Part shown: piece by piece, positions 20,901-34,530 of the stretch
Numbering within the stretch: position 1 is the first letter of the stretch
Layout: each line of letters starts with the position of its first letter
From: Polytrichum commune
Taxonomy: Eukaryota > Streptophyta > Polytrichopsida > Polytrichales > Polytrichaceae
NCBI GenBank assembly: GCA_950295325.1
Contig: OX485805.1
Coordinates: forward strand, 20,881,501 to 20,945,500
DNA: 64,000 bases
Direction: 5' to 3'
Made by a program: the position numbers and the translations under genes
Notes under the pieces: generated by a model
Seen by the model: the letters and a program-made list of their open reading frames with translations, nothing else
Told to the model about the DNA's origin: nothing
Databases searched by the model: none

Positions 20901-23900
20901 TCCAAGTGGTTGGTTTGAAAATTGTCTAGTTCACCTTTATACCCCCCACTATGATTGGTTGGATCGTACGTGACATAACATCACTCAGCGTTGTGTGCTC
21001 GTACGCGGGCCCTGTGAATATAACTGTGGGATGATGGGAGCTTGGTCTAAATTTAGGTCATCCCATGGCAATATTCCTAGGGCCCACATAACGGAAGAAA
21101 AACATCAAGTAATGTTAGGAACAAGGTGCATTGTATATCAAATGCTAAGAAGGTCACCATTTTTTAACATTGCTCCATTTGTTCTCAACCCAACCCTTAA
21201 AAACCAAGGGTGTGTTTCTACGGGATTTGTGACGATATGTACGTACCTCTAACAAAAACTGAAACAACGTTTTATTTGATCCATGGTATTGAATCCATGT
21301 TCAACAAAAAATTGTTGAAAAAAAGAAGTGAACATTAAATCATACACATAAAAGGATTATCCATTTACGTGACATGTATTCGAGTCTAGGTCATTTTGTA
21401 TGAACTCAAGTTTCCCATAATTCACTCTACATATTTGTGAGTTCAAATGCAATATCGCGTGTACACCTCTAAAAGCTCAAGGCGGACATTTTTGTCCATG
21501 CAATCACTGTTGCCACCGCCGCCCATACAATTCTAATGCTCGCGTTGACTAATCTTTTGAAACCAGACACATGGACGAGTGGAAATTTGAACGATCCTAA
21601 ATAAACGACGATGCAATCCGCACAACTAAAGGTGTCATTTTTCTTCAATAAGTTGTTGAACCGATTCTAAATGTTTCAAACGATCTTGAAAAGATATATT
21701 CCACTTCAATCTTTTGGGAGTTAGGGATTGACCTCAAAACTCCCATTATCATCATCATCATCAACAACAACAACAACAACAATTGTTGCTGCTAACTTAC
21801 ATTCACTTATGATGGTTTTTGCCTTTGGGACACGATTCCTTGGTACTTGGAGGGGAATCAAATAGGTTTATTCCCCATGGGCGAGTGATTGAGGCGGCCT
21901 TAGCATCATAATGTGGGTCCAATCATAGGATTCGCTACCGAATCCTACGTCTACATGGACAACCCTTAATACATATAACTTACACTTGTGGTAGGAGAAG
22001 TCTAAGTACTTCACGGGGAGCTTGAATAAATGCATCCCAAAAACGACGTACGATGCCCGCCCGTACTAAAAATACTCGCCAATGACTAACTTATTTTGAG
22101 GGGCCGAATGATTCAATGCAGAGTAGACGTAATAAAAATTTAATAAAATAAACCAACAAACAATGAATGAAGAGAGCAGGCGTTGGCGGAAGTGTCGTTT
22201 ATTGGAAACTCCAAGTGCGATTTGGGCAGGTTTCCCGGATGATGACTCTGAAGTGGAGGTTATTTTAATTAGAATGGAGTGGAGTGGCATTTATAGCATG
22301 GGGAAGTAAATAGGAGGATGGCCCACCCGTGGAAGGCCTTTTGGACATGCGACGTGGACGTTTTGGGGAAGAAAGGAAAGTTCCATCGTCTTTAAAAGCA
22401 AACTTTCTAGGGGGTTGGTTGTTGTTAGAGGCATCACGGTGTGGACCATTTGGGTTAAAAAGAATGACCTCACGTATAACAATAATAGATGGGACGGCAA
22501 GGAACTGCAACAATCGATATGGCGAAATCTTCTTGAACATGTTACCTGATTGCTCGGGACACGACTCGCAAAGAAATTCATAAAATTGTTGTCTACGATG
22601 GTGTGATTGGGTAAATACGACCATTTTTATTTATTTATTTATTTGGGGGGGGGGGGGTTTGAAGTTCTTTATCATCGAGACAACACCGTAACTTTGTGGG
22701 TTGTTTTGGTTCCAAAGGTGCACCCTATAGAGCCTGCCTATAGAGCTATCTTTTCCAGGCCTTATGTGGCTTTGTTTGGTTTGACCGGCATTGAAATAAA
22801 ACTTGTTTCAATTGTTTATAAAATAAAGAAATGAATAAATAGAGGACAACTCGCTAACTTATCAGCATATGAGTCATAGGCAATCGTCTGACATTGCTTA
22901 AAGAACACTGTAAATCAACCATTGTGGTAGATTTGTTGATTTTGAATCGTAGAAGACAAGTTTTTATGTGATGCATGTGAATGGCCTAGGACTCGTATGC
23001 TTGAACTACCCACAGCTTCGTGACGGTCTTGTAAGGTATGTTAGATGGTGCTAAAAGCATCACTTTCATTATTGAACGTTGAGCACAAATGTTGGTCTTT
23101 ATAATTAAAAATTCCGAGCAATGCTCGTGAGCAATTGACAAGGGAGTCCAACTCTCTAAAATACGTCTTATTTGAATTGTGTGTATAGAAATTCATAATA
23201 ACTCAAAAAGTTTTATTTGTCGAGGATCCTAAAGCTCATGTTGAGGTGGTGGAAGTTCTCATGATCAATATGTACTTATTGTGTATAATTATAGAGTGTT
23301 GGTTGTGGGTGGGGTGTTGGTTGTAGCACCATCTACCTTAAGGCGAAGGTGTAGCGAAATTAAGCTGTCACGAGTGAACCACTATTCAAAGGAATAGGTT
23401 TTCACTAAACCTGAAAACATGAGCTCCATGAAACCCAAGCATTGCGGTGCTTGTGTAAGATGAGGATGAAAACGTTGGAAACATATAACTTACATTAATC
23501 CTTTTGTAGTTGAACCGACCCCAAATTCAACAATAGAGACCATGATGTAGTATAATGAGAAAAGGTAGGGATGAATCAACCACAAATATATAGAGGACAT
23601 ATTTTACCAAACCTCCTAACACGAGTGCCATGAATCCCAAGCTTGGTTAGGTTGTCAACCATGGCTTATGTTATAAAATCTAGCATATGTCAACAATATC
23701 AAAGCCTTGGTGGACTATTAGATGTCGAGTGTTACCTAAGGTAGAGGGTATTTGGATGATTTAGGCAATTTTTAGAGTTCACATGAATTAGTGGTATGCA
23801 TGATTCTCATAGCCATGGGGAGGCTATTGTCGAAAAACGACATGAGAATAAAACATAGGGTATTTTTTTATCCATTAGCAAAAAATATATACAATTTTTG

Positions 23901-26054
23901 AAATTATTGTAGCTTGGATAAAAACGACCCATACAATATCATATCTAAAGTAGGGCGTATGAAAATATAGGTGGTATTTAATTTTATTAATAAAGTAGGA
24001 TATGTAATATTTGGACAAACAAAGAATTTATGTGATGTTCAATGAATGTATTTGAATTTGATGAGAAATTGCCTCAATTGATTAAAAGTCATCCAATTTA
24101 GAAGTTGGCAATTGGATATCATGGTTTATCGCCACTTCACACACGAGCCAATACAAGTGACCATGAAATTGTGAGAGCCCAAAAGAAGTGTCCAAAGGCC
24201 GTCCCAAGACACTTTAAAAAAATTTATATGTGACTAGGCCCAAAATCGAATGCTATTTCAAGGAATTTATATTCATGTGGGGTCCTCACACATGATAAAA
24301 TATATTAAATCAACAATTGTGATATTTTCGGAGTGCCATGGGCTTCGGTTTTGTGTTGGACCTACCTCCAAGAGGTGGTTTTCTAAAATAGTCCAAGTGA
24401 CCATGAAGCATGATCCATTCGATGCCATGTAGGAATTCATGTAGAGTTTATATCCATATTGCATTCACTTACTCTATTGGTCCCTCAAGCGTAGTGAAGC
24501 AAACTTGAACCCGCTCCGCCTTTACCACCAATGAGAGTGCTTGAAGTGTAATGGTCATGGGCCCTCAGTCTCATGTGTGAAGTGGCCCTTAGTGTTATGG
24601 GAGGATATGTTTTTGATTGTGAAGGGGTTTCTGTGACCCGGCTTTGGATCTTGCAAGCAAATTTGTAGGTTCACACAAAGTTAACCAAGTTTAAGACACA
24701 AGTCATAACCCCCTCTTCATGGCAAGCATGGGTCTACAATTTGTGGACCGTAGAAGGAGCCGATCCACTCATCTAGCATACAACCCGAGCAATAAGCCTA
24801 CAAAAGAGGATGATGGCGATGTTGAAGTTTTGAGGGATATGCCATGCTGACCTATAAATTCATGATGTATTATTTTCTTCCTGCTCCAACACACCTCAAA
24901 TTCCATTACAACCAAACAGATTGTAAGTGGTAGATGCAAATTCAATTATGTCAAAAATGTAATAATGGAGTATAATCTGGTTAGGAAGATTTATTTGCTT
25001 GATCCCATTGATCCTAAGAACTTAGACAAAATTGTGGAGTAATAATAGTTGTAAGAATTGCATTGTTGCTAATCAAAGCTTGAACATTTGCCCCTTGTAT
25101 TCAAAATTGTTGGATGATTGATTCTTTGCATAAAATAATGTTGGATATTTTACTCATGTTGTAGGTTCATTCAGCTATGTTTTCTAACACATTGCTTGAA
25201 TGTGAAAACCATTTATGTTTTTTTCCCCTTTGCTCTAGTTTTTATTCATGTTTTTAAAGGCAACCACACCAAATTGCAACACTTTAGGCATTGTAGACAA
25301 TTTTCTTAATTTGAAAATTCCATCAATATATTTTTGTCATTTTGTTACAAATTTATGTCAATTTATGTCGATATTCCAAGATTTTGATAAATGATACAAT
25401 TTACAAATAAAATAGAGTCTATAAAATAAGTTCATGGTTTATATTTTATTCACCTATAGGATATTGAAAAATACCTCAAAGTACCATTTTCTCAACTATT
25501 GGTGCCAATTATTCGAGAAATTTAGGTGAATAGGCTATCTTTAAATAACCCCCGAGCACACATGGTTTACAAAAGTAGATAGCTAGTGACTTTCATGTGA
25601 TCATACCAAATTGGCTTTGGCATAGTAGAATTGTTTCTTTGAAAAATGGATATTGTAGGAATATACTATAAAGTATTGAACTTACTTACACCTAGCTACT
25701 TAAATCTCTCCCTATATACACACTTTTCTCCATTACAAGCAACTTCTAAAATTATCCCAACCCTTGGCCACTTGCCCAAACCCATGGGGTTTGTCCCAAA
25801 ACTGCTCCCATAAGAAATTAGCATCAAAGACCTTGAATTAGTGTAGAGGGACATACTTGAGATGATTAAACCATAAACCTATGGGGGTCGTGTTTTTACT
25901 TTAACCTTGGTGATAGTGGTGGGGGCCCAATGCAAATAGGTGGGCATCAAGCCTTGGCCTTACTAAGGTGTGTGACTTTGAACATCCACCTCCTGTGATT
26001 GTGGTCCTTCCAATTGGCTCAAAAGAAAAGAAACAAATGTATGTGTTTAAATTG
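17947..26054. other. Eight kilobases without a recognisable gene
   Basis: AT-rich DNA with short open frames lacking motifs. Contents noted: CTT repeats near 20670-20690, ATC/AAC trinucleotide tracts near 21747-21782, and a (TTTA)n plus poly-G tract near 22627-22658. A minus-strand TATA-like site (CTATAAATGCC, about 22287-22297) precedes the 74-codon frame 22066-22290, which I cannot assign. A block near 24510-24600 resembles 31380-31450, so part of this is dispersed repeat. Confidence 0.4.
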
Positions 26055-26150
26055 ACACATATCTGAGTTTGTTGGCCCTACTATGATCAAGAGTCAACTT
26101 GCTTCAAAGGTAGGGTTTATTGCCCGTCCTTGTAGTAGGTGGGCTCATTT
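26055..26150 (-). mobile_element. SINE body fragment, degenerate
   Basis: The stretch from GAGTTTGTTGGCCCTAC to GTAGTAGGTGGGCTCA matches the body of the SINE at 15561-15812 in the same orientation. The tRNA head and tail are not recognisable. Confidence 0.5.
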
Positions 26151-26322
26151 TGGATAGTTATATAGTTTCAAGATTTGGTCCTTATGTGGGTAGTTGTATA
26201 TGTTCTTGGTAGTTCTCTAGTTTCCTTATGTCGAGGACTAGTATGTTAGGTATTTTATGGCAATTTGATGAATGTTTTTCATTATTCTTTTGATAAGTTT
26301 GTGGGATATGTGTAAGTTCTCT

Positions 26323-26350
26323 AGTACACCGTTTGCAGTATTTAGTGTCA
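26323..26350 (+). repeat. Isolated CACTA-like terminal repeat
   Basis: TAGTACACCGTTTGCAGTATTTAGTGTCAC matches, in two blocks, the ends of the element at 601-829. No convincing partner end was found nearby. Confidence 0.45.
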
Positions 26351-26689
26351 CATCCACTATTTGTGAAGGGCCTATACTAGATGCCTAGAGGTCTCAAAGT
26401 GTCATGCTTGTTAATTGTCAACATGATTCCATTTGTCAACATAAGTAGCTTCTTTAAGTGAATAATATTTGTTAATTAGACGCTTATGATAACTATTCTA
26501 GGCTCAATAGTCGACACAATCGGAGGGGCGTACATGACCATTTAACGAGGACATGAATCTTTTCACTTGGATAATGAATGAGATATTCATACAAGCTCAT
26601 AAATTATGAGGAAAGCGGCTATGACCTCGATTTGGATTTGCTAATCACCTCATACTAATTGCATAATACATATCTTAGGAGAAGTGGGG
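26351..26689. other. Gene-free stretch with dispersed-repeat fragments
   Basis: A block at about 26480-26540 matches the complement of about 45420-45480 (ATTCTAGGCTCAATAGTCG), and 26576-26650 resembles 47975-48050. These are relics of repeats without clear boundaries. Confidence 0.4.
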
Positions 26690-26925
26690 TAAGGTATGTG
26701 TGTGTTATTTAGTTGGTTTTTCATGTTCTCCAACTTCTAATGATTAGATTTACACAACAAGAATCTTGTCACATTAGCAAATCTACATTGAAACATCTAC
26801 AAAAACCGGATTGAAAATGAAACTTCCCCTTATTTAGTTAAAATTAACGAAAATGCATGTTTTGTTAGTTTCTTAATTGGATACATAAATCCTCCAAGAT
26901 CATACTATACTTGCAGTTGTCTGAT
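26690..26925 (-). repeat. Dispersed repeat family, copy 3 (inverted)
   Basis: On the minus strand it matches 46081-46270: GGAGGATTTATGTATCCAAT, then AACTAAATAAGGGGAAG, then GTTGTGTAAATCTAATCA with TAGAAGTTGGAGAACATG. Noncoding. Confidence 0.5.
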
Positions 26926-29854
26926 GATTCATAGGATATGTATATTCAGCCTATCACATCAACTTTCTCATCAATACCATGTTGTAGTCAATGTGGTCCC
27001 GTGTCACTATAAAATAACTATAGGCATTGACTTTTGGGTACACATTGACACTACATAGGTCCTACATATTTCAAGAGCCCGCTATGACAATTTTTAGCTA
27101 ACATAAAGAACTCTTGAATCGAGAACATATCCCAAATTAGTCTATTGAGCTCAAATTGGGATGATACAAGAATCAATCTACAAGGGACTTGTGTTTTTAC
27201 TAGATCACCCCCTTGGTAAGTGTTAGGAAACCAAACTGTTCCACATGCAATTAGTAAAAATGACTTAGTTTTAACTCATATTTCACAATCCAAATGTGAA
27301 ATTAGTGTTTTCACCTTGTATGTTCATGTAGACTAGGTACTTGTAAACCATAAGTTGAAAAGAGTTTGACTTGATGTGTGACTTAGTTATTGTAGTTGCA
27401 TGGATGTCAAATTATTATTAGTTTTTCCTATTTTTGCACATGTTGATATTGTATCAGTTGGGACTCTACCATTTTTTTACGTGGGAAGTAAAGCGATAAA
27501 CCATAGCCCCTTATGGTATTGGTTGGAGCATGCAGTAGTGAGTGCCAAGGCGAATGTGGTTAAATAACCAAACTTATGTGATTGCGTATGGAAATGAGGA
27601 TGCAACCAATCATCTTAAAGATGACATACTTTTTAGGTTGCATTGTAGAATACATTAGCATTTTAGGACCCCCAACCCTATGGATGGAATCTCCAAGGTG
27701 AGACCGCCCACCAAAGTCATTTTGCCAAAAGTTGCAGTGCAACAACTTCGTTCTTTTGTGGACAACATCACAAGAGCATGGCATGAGATAACTTCTTCAT
27801 ACCATGGATACCGGGTAGTTGACGCAAATGGAATACTTCAAATTGTAAAGGAAGTGGTGGGACCGTGTGTTTCACCTCCAAAGCCATCTCACACCACGCC
27901 CATAGGGAATCGATGCAACAAGTAAGGTAGGCATACCCTAAACTAGGAGAAAACCTAAAACCAACAATATAAATCGATTTCAAGTATTTGAAGCCTTGAA
28001 ATGTGTGATGGTAGTACATAGAATTTGTTTTGGATTCACGTACTTTATTAACTTCAAGGCAATTGATTGATTGTTCACTTTTGGTTTTGTTGTAAAAACA
28101 CTCTAGAGACTACTCAATCACATTAGTTCTTGAATGTATGAGATTCAAGCCCCACGTGAGCTTGACATGCACAAAGATGTGTATGAATGAGCTACATGTG
28201 CCCATTTTAGCTAATTGTGAGAAAAGTAATCATATATCAAGTGCACTTTCAAAGATTGGTTGGATACTTCTATGTAATCAAAACATTGGGGTTGAAATAC
28301 ATGACATGATACAAATAAACACTTTATATATTGATCATTGATGTCGCATTTGACTAGATGTAGTATGATTTCATGCTTGAGATAAGACAATGTGCTAAGC
28401 CAAGTTTCAAACCCATAAATAGAAAATATATGGATTCAAGACTTGGCAAGGACTTATAGCTATTGTATATAGGTCGTACACTTAACCCCTTACACTTTGA
28501 AAGGATTTGATTGTGATGGGCGTGGCATGGGATGGGTCAACCGGAAGTCACGTCTCCCAAACTTGCCGACTAGGTAGCGCATCATCGTCACATCACCATG
28601 CAATTGAATCTCCGCTTTGTTGTCAACTTCTCACAAGTCCATAAGTTATTGGATGACCGGATTGAGGATGGCAATGTAGGGACTTCCAAGGTCTACACTG
28701 TAGCTTTCACAAACTAGATACAATATGTATAGAAGTATAATCAAAAGTCAACTCACTATATAAGTATGAAAATTTGATATATAAAACAAAACATGTCATA
28801 TAGTGTAGTTGAAAATTTTGGACCTATGAAAATTACAAAATCAATAAATAAATTATTTGCTGGAAATTTGTAGATATGTAAGATGGAATAGGAAATGGAT
28901 TTAAGAAGTTCTTATTATTGAAGTAGATATGTCCATTGTTGGCTCAGTGGACATTTTGTCTCCAAGAAAAGAAAAAAGAAAAAGAAAAAAGAAATGTCTT
29001 ATGCAAACACCTACTTCTGAATGTGAAATGTATAATATTCTTCTAGAATGAACACTTCCAATATTTACAAGGATCAATACAATGGTTCTTTGGTTCATAT
29101 AGGGAAAAAAAAGGGTCAATTGTCAACACCCGGTTAATGCTAACCACTTGAATCATGGCTTCATTAACCTCTTAAGAAGACCATATACATATATCCATTT
29201 TGAAAAAATATTACAAGTAGAGGGCCAACCACCTTGCTCTCAGTCTTATGGCATTGAATTCGTCCAATACTTTTCAACCAATTGGATTTCCCCCCCCCCC
29301 CAATTTTTCTACACACGAGAAGAGGCTTATAACATTGTTGAGTCATCCATATAGGTCCCACAACAAAACACGTTTCTTATACTTTGTCACTACAATAATA
29401 TGTTTTAAAAAGAGTGTGAATGCCAAATAAATAGAGTGGGTCAACCTAATTGCACATATTTTTGTATATTAGTTGAGTTCATGTACATTCAAAATCATCT
29501 TCGAGGTGGAAGTCAAGTTTCACTAGCACAAAACTCACAAGGTGATCCTCATGCATGCAACATTACTCAAAATCATGGTTCTAGAACACACTTCATATTT
29601 GAGAGGGGCGGCACATGAACCCACTCACAAGAATTGAGTCCGATCTATAATTATCATAGATTGCATTGGATTTGTCACTGTTGTCAGTGGGGTCATGTGT
29701 TGATGATTGCCCCTCTCAACACTACTAGGATCATGGGCCTGGAACATACATCCCATTTGACACAAGTGGTCATTAAGTCACAATCCCATTTACAAGTGTC
29801 AATTCCAACTGCCCCGATCAAATGTGAAGTATGTTCTAGGACAAATATGATTTC
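26926..29854. other. Gene-free stretch
   Basis: Short frames (for example 27680-27925 and 28138-28341) have no motif. It includes a purine run near 28960-28995 and a poly-C tract near 29290. Nothing else is recognised. Confidence 0.35.
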
Positions 29855-30396
29855 TAGTGCACCATTGATGGTATTTAGTGTCACATACATAATAGTGTCA
29901 AGTATCCTATGTTGAGGTGTATGCTAGGTTATATCAGTGATCAACAAACTTCATCATCAGTGTCGCCTCATGTTACTTGGAGTTCAAGTGCGCTTACTAA
30001 TACCTTGGCATGATACTTATGTTCAATAGTGTTATGAGGTGTATGCCTACATTACCCAATGGTCTACAAGTTCACTAGAGTGTACATAAATGACACTTGA
30101 CATTAGTATGCCCAATAATATATTTCGCTTGCATACTAAAATGTAAACACATGACACTTGCCATTAGTATGCTCAATATCATCTTCCCCTTGCATACTAA
30201 AATACGAAATCCATCATCTCAAGTATCACCATGTGCTACATTAAATGTCATAATGTAAAACATTCTTCACTATATGTTGATGAATAGTATCACATTGGCA
30301 ATTTGTGGACGTGACAAATTGAGACCTTTAGGCATCTAGTTTAGGCCCTTTGCAAACAATGTACGTGATGTGATATACCATAAATGGTGTACATAG
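29855..30396. mobile_element. CACTA-like nonautonomous element (542 bp)
   Basis: The left end TAGTGCACCATTGATGG (29855 on) continues GTATTTAGTGTCAC. The right end, GTGATATACCATAAATGG then TGTACATA (30370-30396), is its imperfect inverse. It belongs to the same end family as 601-829. The interior has internal duplications of a block beginning GACACTTG and TAGTATGC but no transposase. Confidence 0.5.
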
Positions 30397-30431
30397 TGCA
30401 ATCAAGCCCTTAAACCCCCAAACTGAGGAAA

Positions 30432-30737
30432 GTTGGGTAGAAAGGTTGGGCACATGGCCCAACTTTGTTGCCATGCAATTGATTTTAGCCATTGAGGAGG
30501 CTAGGCACATATAGTTCAACAACAAAAATGGTTTCCACCAAGGCAAAGCCACCACACAAGCTGCAAAATAAAAATGTAGCATGTGTTGGGTAGAAAGGTT
30601 GGGCACATGGCCCAACTTTGTTGCCATGCAATTGATTTTAGCCATTGAGGAGGCTAGGCACATATAGTTCAACAACAAAAATGGTTTCCACCAAGGCAAA
30701 GCCACCACACAAGCTGCAAAATAAAAATGTAGCATGT
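30432..30737 (+). repeat. Perfect tandem duplication, 153-bp unit, two copies
   Basis: The units starting GTTGGGTAGAAAGG at 30432 and 30585 are identical by eye over 153 bp. Since 153 is divisible by three, the duplication creates a repetitive 135-codon minus-strand frame with no recognisable domain. Perfect identity means the duplication is very recent. Confidence 0.9.
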
Positions 30738-32062
30738 GTTTTACCCAAGTGCAATAAACACACTACTTGTCCTTTATCTGATGGTAAAAACATTTTTACC
30801 ATGACATTTATTTATTTATTATTCTTACAACCCATGCCCTCCAAGGATTGCCATGTTGTGAAAGCCCATGCCATGTGCCCAACTCTAGAGCATGCCTACA
30901 TGACTAAGCTTAATTTTCTTGCATTGATGCCATGCAATGTGTAGTGAGCTTGGTAAGTAACTTACAATACTAATAACTCATTGAAAGAGCAAAGCTTATG
31001 AGGAGAAGAGATGCACCCTAATCTCCTTAATGTCACTCCCTTTCTTATATCCCCAAACCCTTGGGAACGGATGTGCTCAATTGAAATCTTCCTCCTTTTT
31101 ATCACATTCTCCTCTCATATATCATGGGTTTTGACATTAAAGCAATCCATCAAAGGATTCAAACCACACATTCACACACATTACGTTGTCATCATTGTGA
31201 TTAATTATCATTAAGGTATAGGGTGCTAAAACCAACACCCACCCAAAAACAACGCTTATAAACGCCTCCCAATCACCAACACTCTACTGCCTTGAACCAT
31301 TCCACATAGCAAAGGAGTGCCCGGGCCCATGGAGTGACGGGTTTAGATGCTACCACATACTAGCCTCCACTACATCCATATAGGATAGGGCAATGGGCTT
31401 GAAGTGCAAGGGTCACGAGCTCTCAATGTCATGTATGAAGTGGCTTATCAATACCTATTATAGTTATTCTATTCACCACATGTGAGCGCACAGGGGGGGG
31501 GGGGGTTCAAGCCCACAAAGCCAAGGGGGTTAGCACCTGCACGCAAGTGGATGGTTCGACAACTAAACCCATGGGATCATGGAGGTGGCCATATTGGGCT
31601 TTGACCTAGCTTGAGTCTAGGCAATGAAGGTGGGGTTCCTCATCACATGCAAGGTCATCAAACATGGGGCCTGGAGGCGAGTTTAAAGAATCAAGTGGTT
31701 TTGACTTTGAATACTCATCATATATTCAGTTGAGGCTGAAATTAGAATTCTTCTTCTTTGTATTTATGTTTAGCCCAAAGGTTAATATGGATTTCTATTT
31801 ATACCAACCACATAGTCATATGTATGTACAATAGCTTATAATGTTGGTTTAAACACCCTCTACTTGATTGTAATGTTGACTTTGTGTTATTGCACTATGT
31901 CACATGCTACACCAATTCTCTAATATCACGCATCCATGTTGGCACTGCAGACCTCCTTAATATCACGTGCACTTTGGTAGCCACAGGCGTGATATTAGGG
32001 AGGTGAGAGAGCAGAGAGACGCCAAGCCTTGCCTAGAGCCAGGTTATAAGGGCGTGAGAAAG
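30738..32062. other. Gene-free stretch upstream of the fucosyltransferase locus
   Basis: It contains a poly-G tract (about 31493-31505) and a block at 31380-31450 similar to 24520-24600. No gene is recognised. Confidence 0.4.
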
Positions 32063-32069
32063 TATAAAC
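32063..32069 (+). promoter_or_regulatory. Candidate TATA box for the fucosyltransferase gene
   Basis: TATAAAC stands at the point where the sequence becomes more GC-rich and repeat-poor, about 3.1 kb upstream of the start codon. The distance would require 5' untranslated introns. Motif and composition only; weak. Confidence 0.25.
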
Positions 32070-33835
32070 AAATGGGCGATGGCCTCCTGCATTGGAAACG
32101 TGAGCAAGGAGAGATTCCCCATGAACAACAAACACTGTCACAGTGTAAAAAGTCCAACTTAACACAAGAAAAGCAAAGAGAAGAAAAGACCAGACTCAGC
32201 TGGGCCTCCCGGGGTGGAGGTTGAATATTGCCTGGAAGTCACTTGCAGATCCGAGCTCAAGGTGGAAAGCTTGAGCAAAGTCGCTTGCTGCTGTTGCTGC
32301 TGTGAGAACAAACTACTTGCATCTACGACTTACCAACTTTTTGTTCCAATTCGATGCTTGGCCCGATCCTGCCATCGATCAAGTTGGGTTAGTTTTATGC
32401 ATTCACAGCTGGGTGCTTGCTTGCTTGTTTTTTGTGAGTTCGAGGTCCAGATCGAAGTTTTTGGGTAGGCTAGGCGGCTGCATGAGTCCAACTTTGTCAG
32501 GTGGAGGTCCCGATGAGTTTGGGATGGTTGTGGAAGGAGTTACCAGTGTTGTTTGACATGGTCCCAGAAGTTGTGAGTGAGTGAGTGAGTGAGTGAGTTG
32601 TGAATTTTTTTTGTAGGAGTTTGGATGTGTGGTGTTAGATTCAACTTTTAATTTTTGTTGTTGTTTGGGAGTGCTCCCTCGGAGGTTGGATCAAGAGCAG
32701 GATTGTGAGAAATAGTTGGAAGTTTGCAGGGAGAGTGATGAAGGGGGTAACTGCTGCTAATGACAAGCCGAGTAGGCACGAGGAGGAGGAAGAAGCTGCA
32801 AATTTTGTTTTCGGGTTGTTGATCTGGAAGGACTTGACAGGTGCACAGTGGGTATGAGTGTCTGGAGAGTGGTGGTGTAGCGATGAGGAGGATTAAGGAG
32901 AGGAAGCCCTGGGTGGAATTGGGTGATCACAAGCTGGCGAAGTGAGGATCTAGTCGGAAGGAGGCTGTTCGTGGTTATAGTCAAAAAATGCTCTGAATTA
33001 GCAGCCTTCCATTTCGGCACCGAGGTAATTTGGTTGTATCTTGAGTGGTGATTATGAACGAGCGGGATCAACTTCCTACATGTTTTTTTTTTGCAACTCC
33101 TAATAATTAGCCATTCTGGACCAGGCCAGAAAGCATTTTGAAACTTTAGTAGAACTAAGAGGATTAATATCCTGGTTGTAGCTCCTGGAATTTGCAAGGA
33201 GACTCATGTAGAATCCTGTGAGGGTCCCTAACTTTTTTTTTGGTTTTGTTTTGTTTTATTTATTTTTGGTCAATAAAAGCTGTTTGTGGGGATTTGCAGC
33301 TGTTAACATAGCACCAAAAGAAAGTCAGACTGAAGATTTTTGGTTTTAGCAAAAGGTTTTGCAGAACTTGATACAGCAGTTCAGGACCAAGAATCTCTTC
33401 ACTTCGAGAAATCTTTATCAGGTTGCTATTAATTCCGCAGAAACTCTCACGGGGGGAAGAAGATGGACTGGTATTTGTCGTCGTGAGATTATTATTACTC
33501 CGACTCCCGCTCTGAGTAGTTATAGACAGCTCAAGAAGCCTATCGAGTCTGTCCCACGTTTTTGTAGTATGAGTGTGAAGATTATCCCTCATCCTGTTCT
33601 TTCTTTTTCTCTTTCGGAAAAGGATCAAAAACCTCTAGTTTTCAAGTTTTGGTGCTGGATCTCGTGAAAATTCACTCCTTCGGTTCTGGTTGACCATTCT
33701 TCCAACTTACAATAGTTGGTGAAATTTGGGTCCAACTTGTGGAGTTCCAGACATTTGTTTTAGACTCTGGTCAAGCATCCTGCCCGGCTTATAACCTGCT
33801 CGTCGAGCTTTTTCTTGCATGCTACTGTGCCACCT
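32070..33835 (+). other. Presumed 5' transcribed leader region, no coding assignment
   Basis: Base composition resembles the exons of the downstream gene more than the flanking repeat DNA. Possible splice signals occur, for example TTTTGG before GTAGGC near 32463 and a TTTTGCAG acceptor at about 33363. None of the frames (32214-32468, 32757-33197, 33359-33667) has a recognisable domain. A GAGT repeat lies at about 32575-32600. I infer 5' untranslated exon and intron sequence. Confidence 0.35.
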
Positions 33836-34530
33836 TCTCTCGCACTTCCAGCCGGAATACTTTGATAAGTCTCATGCTTTAGGTCGAGGGAGGGTTAACC
33901 TCTCAGATTCTCATCTCAATCCTTTGAACTAAATAAGCATTCAGGAATTTGCAGTCGAACGACCTTACCCTTCTCTCTTGCACTTCCAGCAAGGCTCATG
34001 CTCTAGGTCGAGGGAGGATTAACTCCTAAGGATCTCATCACACCCTCGTTACAAGGATTGAACTAAATAACAAACTTTTAGGAGTTTGCAGTCGGTTGAC
34101 CTTACCCTTCTTTTTGCACGTCCAGCTGAAACAACTTCAATGATTTCATGCTCTAGGTCGAGGCAGAGTATTGTCTTAGACTCTCGTCACACCCTATTTA
34201 CAAGGATTGAAGTAGATTAAAAAATTTAAGAATTTCCAGTCGATTGACCTTGCATCTTCTCTTGCACTTCCATGGTCTCCTTCATGCTCTATGTGGAGGG
34301 AGGGTTAGCTTCTTAGGCACTCATCACACACTAGTTACAAGGATGTGAACTAGACCAACTTTCAGGAATTTGCAGTTGATCGACCTTACCTTTTCTTGCA
34401 CTTGGTCGAGAGAGGGTTGATTTCTTAGGTTCTCATCACACCCTAGTTACAAGGATTTTTGAACTCGACAAATCTTTCAGGAATTTGCAGTTGATAGACC
34501 TTGCCTTCCCTGGCACTTCCAGAAAAAAGA
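33836..34530 (+). repeat. Degenerate tandem array upstream of the fucosyltransferase gene
   Basis: Five to six units of 115-148 bp, each carrying CTTGCACTTCCAG, TCATGCTCTAGGTCGAGG, CTCATCACACCCTAGTTAC with AAGGATTGAACT, and GGAATTTGCAGT. Units begin near 33944, 34081, 34230, 34365 and 34480, and a separate partial copy lies at about 34888-35000. Every unit has a CAG preceded by pyrimidine-rich sequence, resembling repeated 3' splice sites. Confidence 0.75.

Noticed and set aside
22265..22624. 119-codon minus-strand frame near a TATA-like site
   Set aside because: No recognisable motif; the TATA-like site is too weak alone to support a gene.
30328..30735. 135-codon minus-strand frame with an internal amino-acid repeat
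   Set aside because: It is created by the 153-bp tandem duplication, whose length is divisible by three; no domain is visible.
31493..31520. B-box-like GGTTCAAGCCC after a G run
   Set aside because: No matching A box or tRNA-like fold upstream, so it is neither a tRNA nor a SINE head.
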